Below are positions 23,141 through 32,462 of a stretch of 64,000 nucleotides of DNA, one piece after another. Both the position numbers and the translations under genes were made by a program. The notes beneath the pieces were generated by a model, which saw nothing but the letters and a program-made list of their open reading frames with translations, searched no databases and was not told the DNA's origin. How positions within the stretch are numbered: the first letter of the stretch is position 1; the number at the start of each line of letters is the position of its first letter. The DNA comes from Breviolum minutum Mf 1.05b.01 (taxonomy: Eukaryota; Sar; Dinophyceae; Suessiales; Symbiodiniaceae). The stretch covers positions 148,501 to 212,500 of the forward strand of contig DF239282.1 in assembly GCA_000507305.1 (NCBI GenBank). Reading direction: 5' to 3'.

Positions 23141-23639
23141 CCCTGGAAAATTACTGTAAAGGCTTTTGAACCTAAAAAATCACCTACAACTGAAAACGGG
23201 AAAATCATCTGAACCATCCACCCCCATGACTTTGCATTCATTTGTTTTTTGTCGGGGATGTAAATGATCTTGAAGGCTAAAACTATCCAAAACCTGTAAT
23301 GACAATTACCAACATGTTTTTGCAAGGGCTATAAGGCTATAAGGTCAAGATTTCAATACGTTCATGGTCTTGTTTCTTTTCAAGACCACCTGTCTCGTTC
23401 TCATCACCGGGTACGTCATTATGTCACACCGTCAACACCTATCATTCGTTGCGACTTGGAGTTCCACCGGATCCGAATTGGCTCGAGCACAAATTACAGG
23501 TGGAACAAACAACAGAAATCCACAGCTTTCAATGTCAATGTTAAGCATTTATCTACATTGTAGAGTTTTTTGTTATTCTTTCAACAAAGTTACACTTATA
23601 TTAATAAAAACACAAATCTGGTGAAATTTGCATATCCAG

Positions 23640-23830
23640 CATAAACCCGTAACTTGCAGAAATTCGACGACTTCGGCATCTTCCGCCAACTTCGTTGGGT
23701 CGGTGGCCGTTGAAAACTGAGGGTTTTTTGGGGGCCCGGCCAGCGGACCGAGAACTGGTGGCGGGGGGAAATTTTTCAGATCGGCTCTTGGAAAGGCCAG
23801 GATTTACGTAAACAACAAGTTGCAACGATA
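23640..23830. other. GC-rich exon-like island
   Basis: The minus-strand frame is Ser/Arg/Pro-rich (S-K-S-R-S-E-K-F-P-P-A-T-S-S-R-S-A-G-R). No clear splice signals were fixed. It could be an exon of a disordered protein. Confidence 0.25.
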
Positions 23831-24309
23831 TTCCAACCGCCTTGTGCCTATCGCCTGCAACAAGATAGTTATCAAAGTACACGTTGGTTACATCGCTGCA
23901 CGAGTGAACGGTGAAAAACGTTCTTTATTACTAACACATTGATACATTACTACTACATTGCTACATAACTGAAGTGCTGACTTGATGCATTGAAAACATT
24001 CAGCCAGTCAGCATGCTTCTCTTTTTACTCCTACTATACAATTCACATGGCTTTCTGCCAATATTTATTCAAGTAAAGTCAAAGAGCACTATTGCAATTG
24101 GAATCAAAAATGGAAACACACATGTTGGCCACGTAAATCTGAGTTCACTTCAAAAAGCATTCCTGTCTTTGACATGTTCTTTAATGTCTGTAATCAGCAG
24201 TTAAACTTTGCAGAATCGCGGAACCTCTCTTTCCAACAAACATCGGAAGGCAAGAGTGGGTAAGTTAAACCCATCAATTGGAGCCTAAGAAATTTGGATG
24301 TACTTATCT

Positions 24310-24435
24310 TCCACGTCATCCTCAGGCATGGGGAAACTCCTTGTACGATAGCAGCCTTGGCGTTCTGACCGAAGTGGTTCGAGAGTCGAGAGTGCACTTA
24401 AAGCGTCCGAACAGTTCGCATCCCTCCATGGTTGA
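24310..24435 (-). other. Exon-like island with two competing frames
   Basis: After A-T-G-G-A-G two frames look coding: one with L-S-A-L-S-T-L-E-P-L-R-S-E-R, the other G-C-E-L-F-G-R-F-K-C-T-L-D-S-R. Likely a small exon; frame not resolved. Confidence 0.25.
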
Positions 24436-24808
24436 CTGCAATGTGACGCATGTTTTTGGAGAATAAGGAATACGGTATACAATATCTATATCTAGACTGT
24501 GGCGTCTTGAAGAGCAAGTAGGGGATTCACTGTCAAGGAGAATCTTGCAACTATCTCAAAATGAACTAAGTTCCGTATTGATCCACATTGATCCTCACAA
24601 ACTATTAAATATCTGTCAAGAATCTGTAAAGCTAAAACAAAAAAATCGTCCTCACAGATTCCTTGTTGGGTCTTTGTTGCATCTCAAAGAAACATCAACC
24701 AAATCTAACTATTACCAGTTATCTTTCAACTCCAAGATCGGTAGAACATAGAAAAACATATGGCTATTTCCGTTTAATCCGTGCCCAAACGGAAAGGTTT
24801 GACTTGAG

Positions 24809-24871
24809 GTATGATTCGGAGGTATGATTCGGGGGTATGATTCGGGGTATGATTCGCGGGTATGATTCGCG
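24809..24871. repeat. 12-13 bp minisatellite, block 1
   Basis: About five units of the type G-G-T-A-T-G-A-T-T-C-G-G with 1-2 bp length variation. Units match blocks at 24997-25062 and 25569-25655 in the same orientation, so the tRNA-like sequence and the trinucleotide array appear inserted in, or expanded within, one minisatellite. Confidence 0.8.
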
Positions 24872-24903
24872 GCCCCGAAAACCTTCATATCCAGCACTGG
24901 CCG

Positions 24904-24959
24904 GGAATTGAGCCTTGAGCCTCAGCTTTACAGGCCCTCTGCACTACCAACTGAACTAA
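24904..24959 (-). repeat. tRNA-like A-box/B-box sequence (possible SINE head or tRNA pseudogene)
   Basis: On the minus strand T-T-A-G-T-T-C-A-G-T-T-G-G-T-A-G-T-G-C (24959-24941) matches the tRNA A box and G-G-C-T-C-A-A-T-T-C-C (24914-24904) matches the B box, 26 bp apart. The anticodon and T stems do not pair well, so this is not a functional tRNA by eye. It fits a pol III promoter of a tRNA-derived SINE or a decayed tRNA. Minisatellite units flank it on both sides. Confidence 0.55.
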
Positions 24960-24996
24960 CCTGACTCTGGCCACCTTGGGCCGATCGGCATGCATC

Positions 24997-25062
24997 GGGT
25001 ATGGTTCGGGTACGGTTCGGGTATGATTCGGGTATGATTCGGGTATGATTCGGGTATGATTC
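24997..25062. repeat. 12-13 bp minisatellite, block 2
   Basis: About six units of G-G-G-T-A-T-G-A-T-T-C with two early variants (G-G-T-T-C, A-C-G-G-T-T). The last unit runs directly into the trinucleotide array without a gap. Confidence 0.8.
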
Positions 25063-25099
<37 letters not shown>

Positions 25100-25280
25100 G
25101 AGCAGCAGCATCAGTAGTAGTAGTAGTAGTAGTAGCAGCAGCAGCAGCAGCAGCAGTAGAAGTAGCAGTAGTAGTAATAATAGTAGTAGTAGTAGTAGAA
25201 GTAGTAGAAGTAGTAGAAGTAGTAGAAGTAGTAGAAGTAGTAGAAGTAGAAGTAGTAGTAGTAGTAGTAGTAGAAGTAGC

Positions 25281-25311
<31 letters not shown>

Positions 25312-25546
25312 ATAGTAGTAGTAGTAGTAGTAGAAGTAGAAGTAGAAGTAGTAGTAGTAGTAGTAGTAGAAGTAGTAGTAGTAGTAGTAGTAGGAGCAGC
25401 AGCATCAGTAGTAGTAGTAGTAGTAGTAGCAGCAGCAGCAGCAGTAGAAGTAGCAGTAGTAGTAATAATAGTAGTAGTAGTCGTAGTAGTGGTAGTAGTG
25501 GTAGTAGTGGTATAGTGGTAGTAGTAGTAGTAGTAGTAATAATACT
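25063..25546. repeat. Trinucleotide (AGT/TAG) array with higher-order structure
   Basis: About 484 bp of T-A-G units interspersed with A-G-C, A-G-A, A-T-A and G-G-T variants. A variant signature (T-A-G-G-A-G-C-A-G-C-A-G-C-A-T-C) occurs at 25097 and again at 25391, 294 bp apart (98 units), followed by the same order of variants. A segment of the array was therefore duplicated as a block. Long poly-Ser and poly-Leu open frames across it are by-products of the repeat. Confidence 0.9.
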
Positions 25547-25568
25547 AGAAAAATAGTATGGTGTGGGG

Positions 25569-25655
25569 TGTGATTCGATGGTATGGTTTGGGGGTATGAT
25601 TCGGGGGTATGATTCGAGGTATGATTCGAAGGTATGATTCGGGGGTATGATTCGT
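25569..25655. repeat. 12-13 bp minisatellite, block 3
   Basis: Six to seven units of G-G-T-A-T-G-A-T-T-C-G with 12-14 bp spacing, on the far side of the trinucleotide array and in the same orientation as blocks 1 and 2. Confidence 0.8.
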
Positions 25656-25872
25656 CCATGTCGAACCTTTCTCCTTACTAAAAACTTGAACACACAATAA
25701 ATGGAAAGGCCCATATATAGAAATGCATGGTTGAAAGCCAATAAACAAAGTCGTTGGGTTGGCTGTTTTTTTTGGTGCTTCCCAAAGTGTTCTCGCTTCC
25801 TACAGTATCCTCTCCATGGTTTGGGGGCCTTGTTTTCGCTTCAACTATGGGGATTTGTTGAGGATAAACAAA

Positions 25873-25985
25873 TCCCAGATGGCTCAATGGTCCCGTATGG
25901 TATATCAATTCACCTACATGAAAAGCCCCCAAAACTACCCTGTTTTGTAGGTAGTTTTCAGGCTATACTAATTGAGCATCTGGGA
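25873..25985. mobile_element. F4-like foldback, diverged
   Basis: T-C-C-C-A-G-A-T-G-G-C-T-C-A-A-T at the left and A-T-T-G-A-G-C-A-T-C-T-G-G-G-A at the right pair; inner A-C-C-T-A-C and G-T-A-G-G-T pairs resemble F4, but the ends differ. Confidence 0.6.
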
Positions 25986-26021
25986 ATGAGATGCACATCT
26001 GTTTGTTGCCCTGGCACCTAG

Positions 26022-26151
26022 AGTCACCATGGAAGCAGCCATGGCTATGGCCACAGAAAGGCTCTTTAATAAAGCTCCGTTTGTCAATGTCCAGGTGGCT
26101 GTTGGAGCTGCCTCCTCAAAAGATGTCAACAAAAATTCAACGAAGTTTTGA
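26022..26151 (+). CDS. Probable terminal exon, plus strand
   Basis: After C-A-C-C-T-A-G the frame reads V-T-M-E-A-A-M-A-M-A-T-E-R-L-F-N-K-A-P-F, then a hydrophobic-Ala segment and K-D-V-N-K-N-S-T-K-F, stopping at TGA 26149-26151. The ATG at 26029 in G-T-C-A-C-C-A-T-G-G could also be a start of a 40-codon gene. It faces the minus-strand terminal exon at 26277, a tail-to-tail pair 125 bp apart. Confidence 0.4.
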
Positions 26152-26276
26152 CATGGAAAAAACATGTGAGGTTGATTCACCGGTACCATGATTCTGACAT
26201 GTTTTGAATTCGTTTGGATGGGATTTCATTCGATAAAAATCAAAATGCCACATTCATAAAAATAGGACTGCAGGTG

Positions 26277-26370
26277 TCATTTTTGCGGAATCACCCTTTC
26301 TACCCGTTCCGGTACCTTTAACAACTTCTCCACAACATCATTCACTGCGGCATTAACATCACCACCATGC
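26277..26370 (-). CDS. Terminal exon with UBA-like motif
   Basis: Acceptor T-T-C-G-C-C-A-G/G; one base plus 31 codons to TGA at 26277. It encodes H-G-G-D-V-N-A-A-V-N-D-V-V-E-K-L-L-K, the loop and third helix pattern (G-D-x-x-x-A-x-x-x-L-L) of ubiquitin-associated (UBA/CUE-like) domains, which usually bind ubiquitin. The first two helices would be on an upstream exon not identified; an F2 foldback lies 89 bp upstream. Confidence 0.5.
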
Positions 26371-26458
26371 CTGGCGAAAACCCGGGAACTCCGAGGACAG
26401 ATTCCAGGACAGATTCGTATGGATGCCGAGTGACTCTTGAGTGGGAACCACCTCAATA

Positions 26459-26577
26459 TACCCTCCCTGAAACTTGAAACTAACAGTTCGCCCCCTGAAA
26501 ATAGGCCGGGACCCAAAAGGAAACTATAGCATTCCAACCATCCATTTTCAGGTGCTATGTTAGTTTCAGGGAAGGTA
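26459..26577. mobile_element. F2 foldback
   Basis: Left T-A-C-C-C-T-C-C-C-T-G-A-A-A-C-T-T-G-A-A-A-C, right T-T-A-G-T-T-T-C-A-G-G-G-A-A-G-G-T-A. The doubled G-A-A-A-C at the left end is a small local duplication. Located just upstream of the UBA-like exon. Confidence 0.78.
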
Positions 26578-26904
26578 ATGTTTAATGTAGATGAGGGTGG
26601 TGGTACCAAACCATCAGAAATGAATTTCTTGACTCTTAACAGAAAATAGTACCCGCCTCCTCAAATAATCACATGAAACTGATTTGCAGGCGGTGCAGTA
26701 GTGTGGTTTCCCAGCATTAGAAACTTTAAAAAGATCTTTGGTCAGTACTTGCAGCAACCATGAGCAACCATGTATCAATAATCTAGCCATATAGGTCTAA
26801 TAATTTGGGGGTCGTGATTACTTTATTTACTTTACTAAACCGAATCCTTCACAATCCCACAATGTAGAGACACCAAACAGCAACAATATGTTCTGTATTT
26901 TCGT

Positions 26905-27017
26905 ACTCCCCCAAAAACTAACATATCCTCTAATAAACAATGCTGGTTATAAAGAATACTATTTTTCCTTTGAGTCCTGGTTCCTTTTCGGGTGACATCC
27001 GTTCATTTTGGGGGAGG
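26905..27017. mobile_element. F2-related foldback, diverged
   Basis: A-C-T-C-C-C-C-C-A-A-A-A-A-C-T-A-A-C-A-T and its approximate complement ending T-T-T-T-G-G-G-G-G-A-G-G; the arms hold several mismatches. Confidence 0.5.
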
Positions 27018-27280
27018 TTACATGTGTTGTATGTCAAGATGGATGAACCTTTCCGAAACCTTTTTTCCGGAAAAAGTACGTACACAAACACGACGGCAAA
27101 CCACCTTTCCAGTCATGCACACCTCTCATGATCCAAGCTGATACGAGCTAATTCTTTGGCGCAAATTATTTGAGAAACCAACGAACCACCTCCAAATAAC
27201 CAATCCATGGTAGGGGGCAACTATGTTTGGACTAAAAAAATAGATTGCAAGATAAACAGAAAGATTCACACAAACTGACT

Positions 27281-27388
27281 ACCCCCGAAAACAAACAAGT
27301 TTGTCCCCTAAAAAGGGACCAGGACTTAAAAGGAAAGGCCGATCGCATCATTTTTCAGGGGACATTCGCTAGTTTTCGAGGGGTGTAA
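27281..27388. mobile_element. F2 foldback, first of a tandem pair
   Basis: T-A-C-C-C-C-C-G-A-A-A-A-C-A-A-A-C-A-A and T-A-G-T-T-T-T-C-G-A-G-G-G-G-T-G; interior G-T-C-C-C-C-T-A-A-A-A / T-T-T-T-T-C-A-G-G-G-G-A-C. Confidence 0.65.
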
Positions 27389-27397
27389 CTAGAATTA

Positions 27398-27510
27398 CTC
27401 CCTCCAGAAAACGAACCAATATCCCGCAAAAAATCTATGGTTGGAAGATGAAATTTGCCTTTTGAAATGACCCCTTTTTCTGGGACATTCATTAATTTTC
27501 AGGGGGTACA
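27398..27510. mobile_element. F2 foldback, second of a tandem pair
   Basis: C-T-C-C-C-T-C-C-A-G-A-A-A-A-C-G-A-A and T-T-A-A-T-T-T-T-C-A-G-G-G-G-G-T-A pair. Only about 10 bp separate it from the preceding copy, suggesting insertion of one element beside another. Confidence 0.6.
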
Positions 27511-29336
27511 GCTACCAGAAATCCTGGGCCTCCATGAGAGTCGAATCACCAACAAAAGATTCACGTCGACTTCCATCGCGTTTTTACGGTAGTGCAAGGG
27601 GGGAAGCACCCGTAACATCAGCACGTTGTTTGGGTTTTTGCCTAAAAAAAAACGACCAGGAAAAAAACACACACACAAAGAAATGCAGGTAGTAAGGTGA
27701 CATGTTTTTTTTATCTTCTATAAGGTTCCATAATATTCCTAATATTATATGATACGAATCCCCTTCCCAATGTAATCATCTATATTAATGATATGCATGA
27801 TATTATTATCGATTTAAGAAGCTTTGGGCTGTCGACAACGGCTCCCCCAGGAAGATCCCATGAAACCATGGCAGGTGATACATGATAGTCTCGCCAGGGA
27901 AAGGCTTTCCCGTTGAATCCGTCACGATCCTGAGGCAAAGGCCATGGATCTGAGATTTCTGTATTGGAGGTCAAGGACTGGGAGCCAGTCCCATTTTTTT
28001 GATGATGTTCTTACATTTCAGGCGCGTGATCTTCCCTTAAAAGGTCATGTCAAATTGGAGCTCTCAAATAAATCAGTCACTATGTATTACCCCCGCAGAA
28101 GCTGGCAGAAGTTTGCATTCACCCGGAACGCGCAAACTCCCACAAGAAGAGCACATACATTTCTCATGAAAAGCCAAGTATCTTGTCAAAGTTCCAAGCG
28201 ATCTTGCCAGGAGGTGTCTTGGCAAGGAGGTATTGGTATACGTCATCATTCTGACTGCAGCATTGGTCAGATTCTGGCATGCACGCATCTTTATCTGAAT
28301 ATGTACCTTAGATATCAGAATCTTGGGTTGAACTGTAATCAGGAATTTGAAATGGAAATCAACTCCTCAAAAATATTCCGCTTTGTCCGATGCATTTTGG
28401 AGATGAAGAAAAATTCACCCATGAATTCTAGGCATGTTGTTTTCATGGAAACCTGCATGAGATATCATGAGATATGAGATTCTGGTCCAGATTCTTAAGA
28501 CTTCGAGGTTTCCCAAATCTGTTGGGTTTTACGAAACAACCACTTCGTCGGTCCCAGACACATGGAACGCCATTCAAATTTGTCTTGGCAAACATGATCA
28601 CCTGAGAAGACGAGCCAAAAGATATGTCATGTGGCCTTTCTAATCATGATGTGACTCTTGTCATTGATACCATTCAGAAACATGGACTAAAAATAAACAT
28701 ATATAAAGATTGGACAAGATAACGCTTCTATTTCTTGGGCACTGCATGCCCTAGAAAGTTATGCTTTGTCTTCGCACATTGACCGAGTCAATGTGAGTCA
28801 ATCACATCATGTGCATCCAAGAAACATTGCTACCTCGACCTAGGGCACTTGTGGGGATTCCAGATGCCAGATGTGTGAACTGTTTATTGATTTCACCCAA
28901 TCTCCAAATCCCCAAAAAAATTATTGGGCCATCTTCAAGGGGCATTGTCCTGAACTAGACAACCTGAAATGTCTACCCACCACAAAACGCTCTCCATGGT
29001 GATGATCACTTCATATTGATAGACTGAATGGTGACCCCAAATACCCCATATCCCTGGCTGATTCCTCATGTCGCAGTTCTGTGAAAGATATTTGACCTTG
29101 GGAGTTTACAAGAGAAACTTGACTTTGGTTTTCCAAAACAATATCTCATATCTCCATGTTTTCTTTTGCTGGGCTTTTGTCAGAATCGTACGGAGTAGTG
29201 GTGATCTGTTTCTGTCCAGTTTTGTTGTTGTTGCCTACCTTTGGCTTGAGCAAAATACCGGAAAACTGGCCAACATCTGTTGGTCATCAGCTGGTGCACG
29301 ACTTTGTCACATCAACATCCACAAACGCTACTAGTA

Positions 29337-29457
29337 CTACTGTTGGTGGAAGAAATCCTGCACCACCTGTTAAATATGAAGTCCTATCAAACATGGTATA
29401 TTCTCTCATGTAATCAATAGCAACTGGTTAGCCGAATTTCTGAACCATCAACACTAG
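29337..29457. mobile_element. F3 foldback, diverged ends
   Basis: T-A-C-T-G-T-T-G-G-T-G-G-A-A-G-A-A-A-T-C-C and T-T-C-T-G-A-A-C-C-A-T-C-A-A-C-A-C-T-A-G-T-A. The triplet T-A-G-T-A-C flanks both ends and may be part of a duplicated target. Confidence 0.65.
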
Positions 29458-29682
29458 TACCTTTAGTTGAACCTTTCCAAGTCTTTGAAATTTCATATCA
29501 ACAACCAACCCACTGGGATCAACCCACAGTTTAACGACATTTCTTGAGGTCTCAAATTTCACCATTCAAACTGACACAAAAAAACACCGCCGTTCGGCTT
29601 CAGCCCAAGACACCCTCTTTCGCCAAGGTAACCTGCAGGGTTTAAAACTTGATTCCAACACAGGCAATGCCTGTAGACTATA

Positions 29683-29774
29683 CCTGGTTGGTGGTTGAAC
29701 CAACCCATCTGAAAAATATCATATAGTCCAATTGGATCATGAAACCTCAGAGGGAAATTGATTGAAACCACCAG
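29683..29774. mobile_element. F1 foldback, diverged
   Basis: Left end C-C-T-G-G-T-T-G-G-T-G-G-T-T-G-A-A-C-C, right end A-T-T-G-A-A-A-C-C-A-C-C-A-G-C. The interior is shortened and lacks the C-C-C-C-A block. Confidence 0.6.
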
Positions 29775-30856
29775 CGGCCGATCTGTTCTGAAGACTATAC
29801 GTTTGGCATTTCTCTTTCTTCGAAAACCATATCTTGTAATGCACTTCATATTTGATTTTATTTGCTACCAGGTAGACTACACATATGCATGTGACATGTC
29901 CCCTGTCTGCCACAAAGCCACATATTGCTCTGCAAAGGCTTTGATCTCGGAATTCTTTTTGGGCTCTTGGGCCCCAAATTGATTGCAAGGAAACAGCAAG
30001 AAGCGCACCTCATTCAACCACTGAACCAACTCGCATGGGTTTTCTGGAATGATGACCGGTGATGATTTGATATATCCCCAGGTAATCATCTTACCAAGGC
30101 GTTATTGCTGAAGAAAATCAAAGCAGAGGGATGACGTTATGATGAAGTTGATTGAAGCCATAAGCTATAAAAAAAGAAGCCCCGCAAAATTGGAAAACTT
30201 CCCTGGTGTAGAGGTACAAAAAGTAAGAGTGGATTCCGAGGGTTGAAAAGAAACAAAAAATAGCCATAGCCGGCAGAGAAACTGGCAACATGTACCAACA
30301 TGATCCAAATGCAAGCTGTCTTGAACATCAGTTGTTTTTTAAGCCTTAAAATTGTTGGCCACTGATCTTTAGCTACGGATCCGGAGTTGATTGGCAAAAG
30401 ACCAACGTTTTTTGGCATTGTGTTTTCCAAAAAAAAATCGGTCACCGCAAGTCCTTCACCGTTTCGCACCGGACCAGGTGATAGTGGGCTTTTGGAAAAA
30501 AAATGCATGCAGCAAAAGGACCGGCTGATCAGCATAAGTCTTTTGCAAACGACTCAGCATTTCATAATTGGATGTTGTAAATCCTCAGAAAGTTGCCACA
30601 TTGATGACCACGCTGACATTACCTTGCAGCATTCAGGGAAATCTCAAAAATCTCGGTGCTTCCGCGATTAGCTGGTAGTTGTCTCACTCTCATAACATAT
30701 ATAATTCCACAGTCCCACGCATCGATGCCATCCAGGTGGAGAGGGTGAAATCACGGATTCCGTTCAATCGTTGAATCTATCTAACTTTCCGGGACCGAAA
30801 GTTAATATTTATATTATTATTACGTAACTGTAAAACGATACGTGAACCATATCATT

Positions 30857-30958
30857 CTAGTTGGTGGTTGAACCAACCCATCTGAAAAATAATTAGTCAA
30901 ATTGGATCATTTCCCCAGGTAGGGATGAACATAAAAAAAAATTTGAGTTGCCACCAGG
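30857..30958. mobile_element. F1 foldback
   Basis: Left end C-T-A-G-T-T-G-G-T-G-G-T-T-G-A-A-C-C; interior A-T-T-A-G-T-C-A-A-A-T-T-G-G-A-T-C-A; right end T-T-G-A-G-T-T-G-C-C-A-C-C-A-G-G. Located just upstream of the plus-strand exon at 31041. Confidence 0.7.
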
Positions 30959-31040
30959 TAGTTATTGTTTCAAAGTCTTTCAACAATGTTTTCCATGTTC
31001 TGAAATTTACCACTTTTTCAAAAAGCCACTTGTTGGGACT

Positions 31041-31199
31041 GCCAGGCCTTCCAAAAAGTTCAATGGCACTAGTTTCCCATCAATATCCGTGGCTGATAGA
31101 TCATACAACGAAGCCACCGCACAGGCCACCTGCATCATCAAGGGATTGGGAGGGGGGTGGTTCCACCCATCGAAACTCTACGGGAACTTCGGCTTTTAA
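31041..31199 (+). CDS. Probable terminal exon, plus strand
   Basis: T-G-C-C-A-G/G acceptor; frame A-R-P-S-K-K-F-N-G-T-S-F-P-S-I-S-V-A-D-R-S-Y, then C-I-I-K-G-L-G-G-G-W, to TAA 31197-31199. No domain recognised. Confidence 0.35.
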   Translation, partial: ARPSKKFNGTSFPSISVADRSYNEATAQATCIIKGLGGGWFHPSKLYGNFGF

Positions 31200-31467
31200 A
31201 AAACACCTAACCAAAAGACAGAAAGGGGTGGAAGCAATCTTCAAACCAGCAGAAAAAAATGAATTTTACTGGAGTGAAATGATCTCTTAGAGGTCACAAG
31301 TTCATATTAGATACTCTGATCTAGCTTTAAAAAATTGTTCAGCCTTCTTGGATCTTACCTAGCTGTACATGAATTCATATCATATCCTACATATCAAGCA
31401 TCGAAATTTAGATGGAGAATGCTGCTTTCATGAATCTTGCGCTTGGTCAAATATTAGAAGATGAAGA

Positions 31468-31665
31468 ATGGAGTCGTTGTATAAGTCGCAACACTCACAC
31501 TGTACATTTGCACCTGCGAAAACGCCACCAAACGCTGCAGGGCCATCGCGAAAAAGTGCCACAATACTGGCTGTGCCGCGCCCGCTATTTTACTGGAGCC
31601 CAAAAACATGGAAAACAAATTCCACATGGGAAAGGGATTACAGTAGGATTGATGAAGAGCGTTAG
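31468..31665 (+). CDS. Possible exon, plus strand
   Basis: A frame with coding-like composition (A-P-A-K-T-P-P-N-A-A-G-P-S-R-K-S) from a possible ATG at 31468, in a GC-richer patch. A second frame is open too, so the reading is uncertain. Confidence 0.25.
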   Translation: MESLYKSQHSHCTFAPAKTPPNAAGPSRKSATILAVPRPLFYWSPKTWKTNSTWERDYSRIDEER

Positions 31666-32212
31666 GATTAAATCCTGAACATGTCATCAATTGTTTATCA
31701 AAGTTAAAAATGGAAAGTCGGTGTTAGCATCTACCACTTTTCCAAAAATGATGTATATCTATGTAAATATATATAAATATACGTATATTACATCTGATAT
31801 CTGTTTGTGTAATCAATCTATGTACTTCTTAAAGCTGTTTGATACCTTCAATGCATCCTGTCATCCACCAGCTTTAAAAATCAACCAGCTCTAAAGCTCC
31901 TTTCATCTCCAAGGGCACTCAACAGGAGTTCATCCTGGCATTCAGACTGGCTTTTGTCACACAAACAAACAAGGACAGGAGAATAAACAGAGAACAGATG
32001 TCATTAACCAACAAAAAAAACTGCAGTTCTCTTCCTCTTGAAAAATAAAACACAAATCAAACAAATTTCAATCATACCAAATCATACCAACCAACGTATC
32101 CAGTTTTTTTAAGAAGCAAAAAAACCATGGTGGTTTTCATCTCTTGAGGCCATCCGGTCAGCCAACACGAGATTCCAACTGACTCAACTCAACTAGATTT
32201 CAGTGACATCTA

Positions 32213-32319
32213 CACTCCCTGAAACTAACAGTTCTCACCTGAAAATGGATGGTTGGAAGATGTGTTTCCTTCTGGGAAGGCCTAATTTTCATGTGCTATG
32301 TTAGTTTCAGGGAGGGTAA
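32213..32319. mobile_element. F2 foldback
   Basis: A-C-T-C-C-C-T-G-A-A-A-C-T-A-A-C-A and T-G-T-T-A-G-T-T-T-C-A-G-G-G-A-G-G-G-T frame an interior with A-A-A-A-T-G-G-A-T-G-G-T-T-G-G-A-A-G-A. Located 33 bp from an F3 element. Confidence 0.8.
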
Positions 32320-32352
32320 CTAATCTAACTCATCTTCAGTGACTTGAAGCCA

Positions 32353-32462
32353 TACTGTTGATGGTTCAGAAATCCCAAACAACCACCTGGGATGTATAAA
32401 ACCATGTAAATTATGGGATAAACTACCTATCAACTGGTGCAGGATTTCTTCCATCAACAGTA
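32353..32462. mobile_element. F3 foldback
   Basis: T-A-C-T-G-T-T-G-A-T-G-G-T-T-C-A-G-A-A-A at the left and G-G-A-T-T-T-C-T-T-C-C-A-T-C-A-A-C-A-G-T-A at the right; orientation of the interior is opposite to the copy at 9554. Confidence 0.8.

Larger units (their letters stand above)
27511..31040. other. Stretch without convincing genes
   Basis: Contains the F3 copy at 29.3 kb and F1 copies at 29.7 and 30.9 kb. A 177-codon plus-strand frame (27944-28477) has no recognisable motif; its Cys, Ser and His content is not typical of the coding islands nearby. Confidence 0.45.

Noticed and set aside
24956-25741. Poly-Leu and poly-Ser open frames of 166-261 codons
   Set aside because: They arise from the trinucleotide array in every frame and have no coding signals at their edges.
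27944-28477. 177-codon plus-strand open frame
   Set aside because: No motif, no flanking splice signals, composition unlike the supported exons. A decayed retroelement is possible but cannot be shown.
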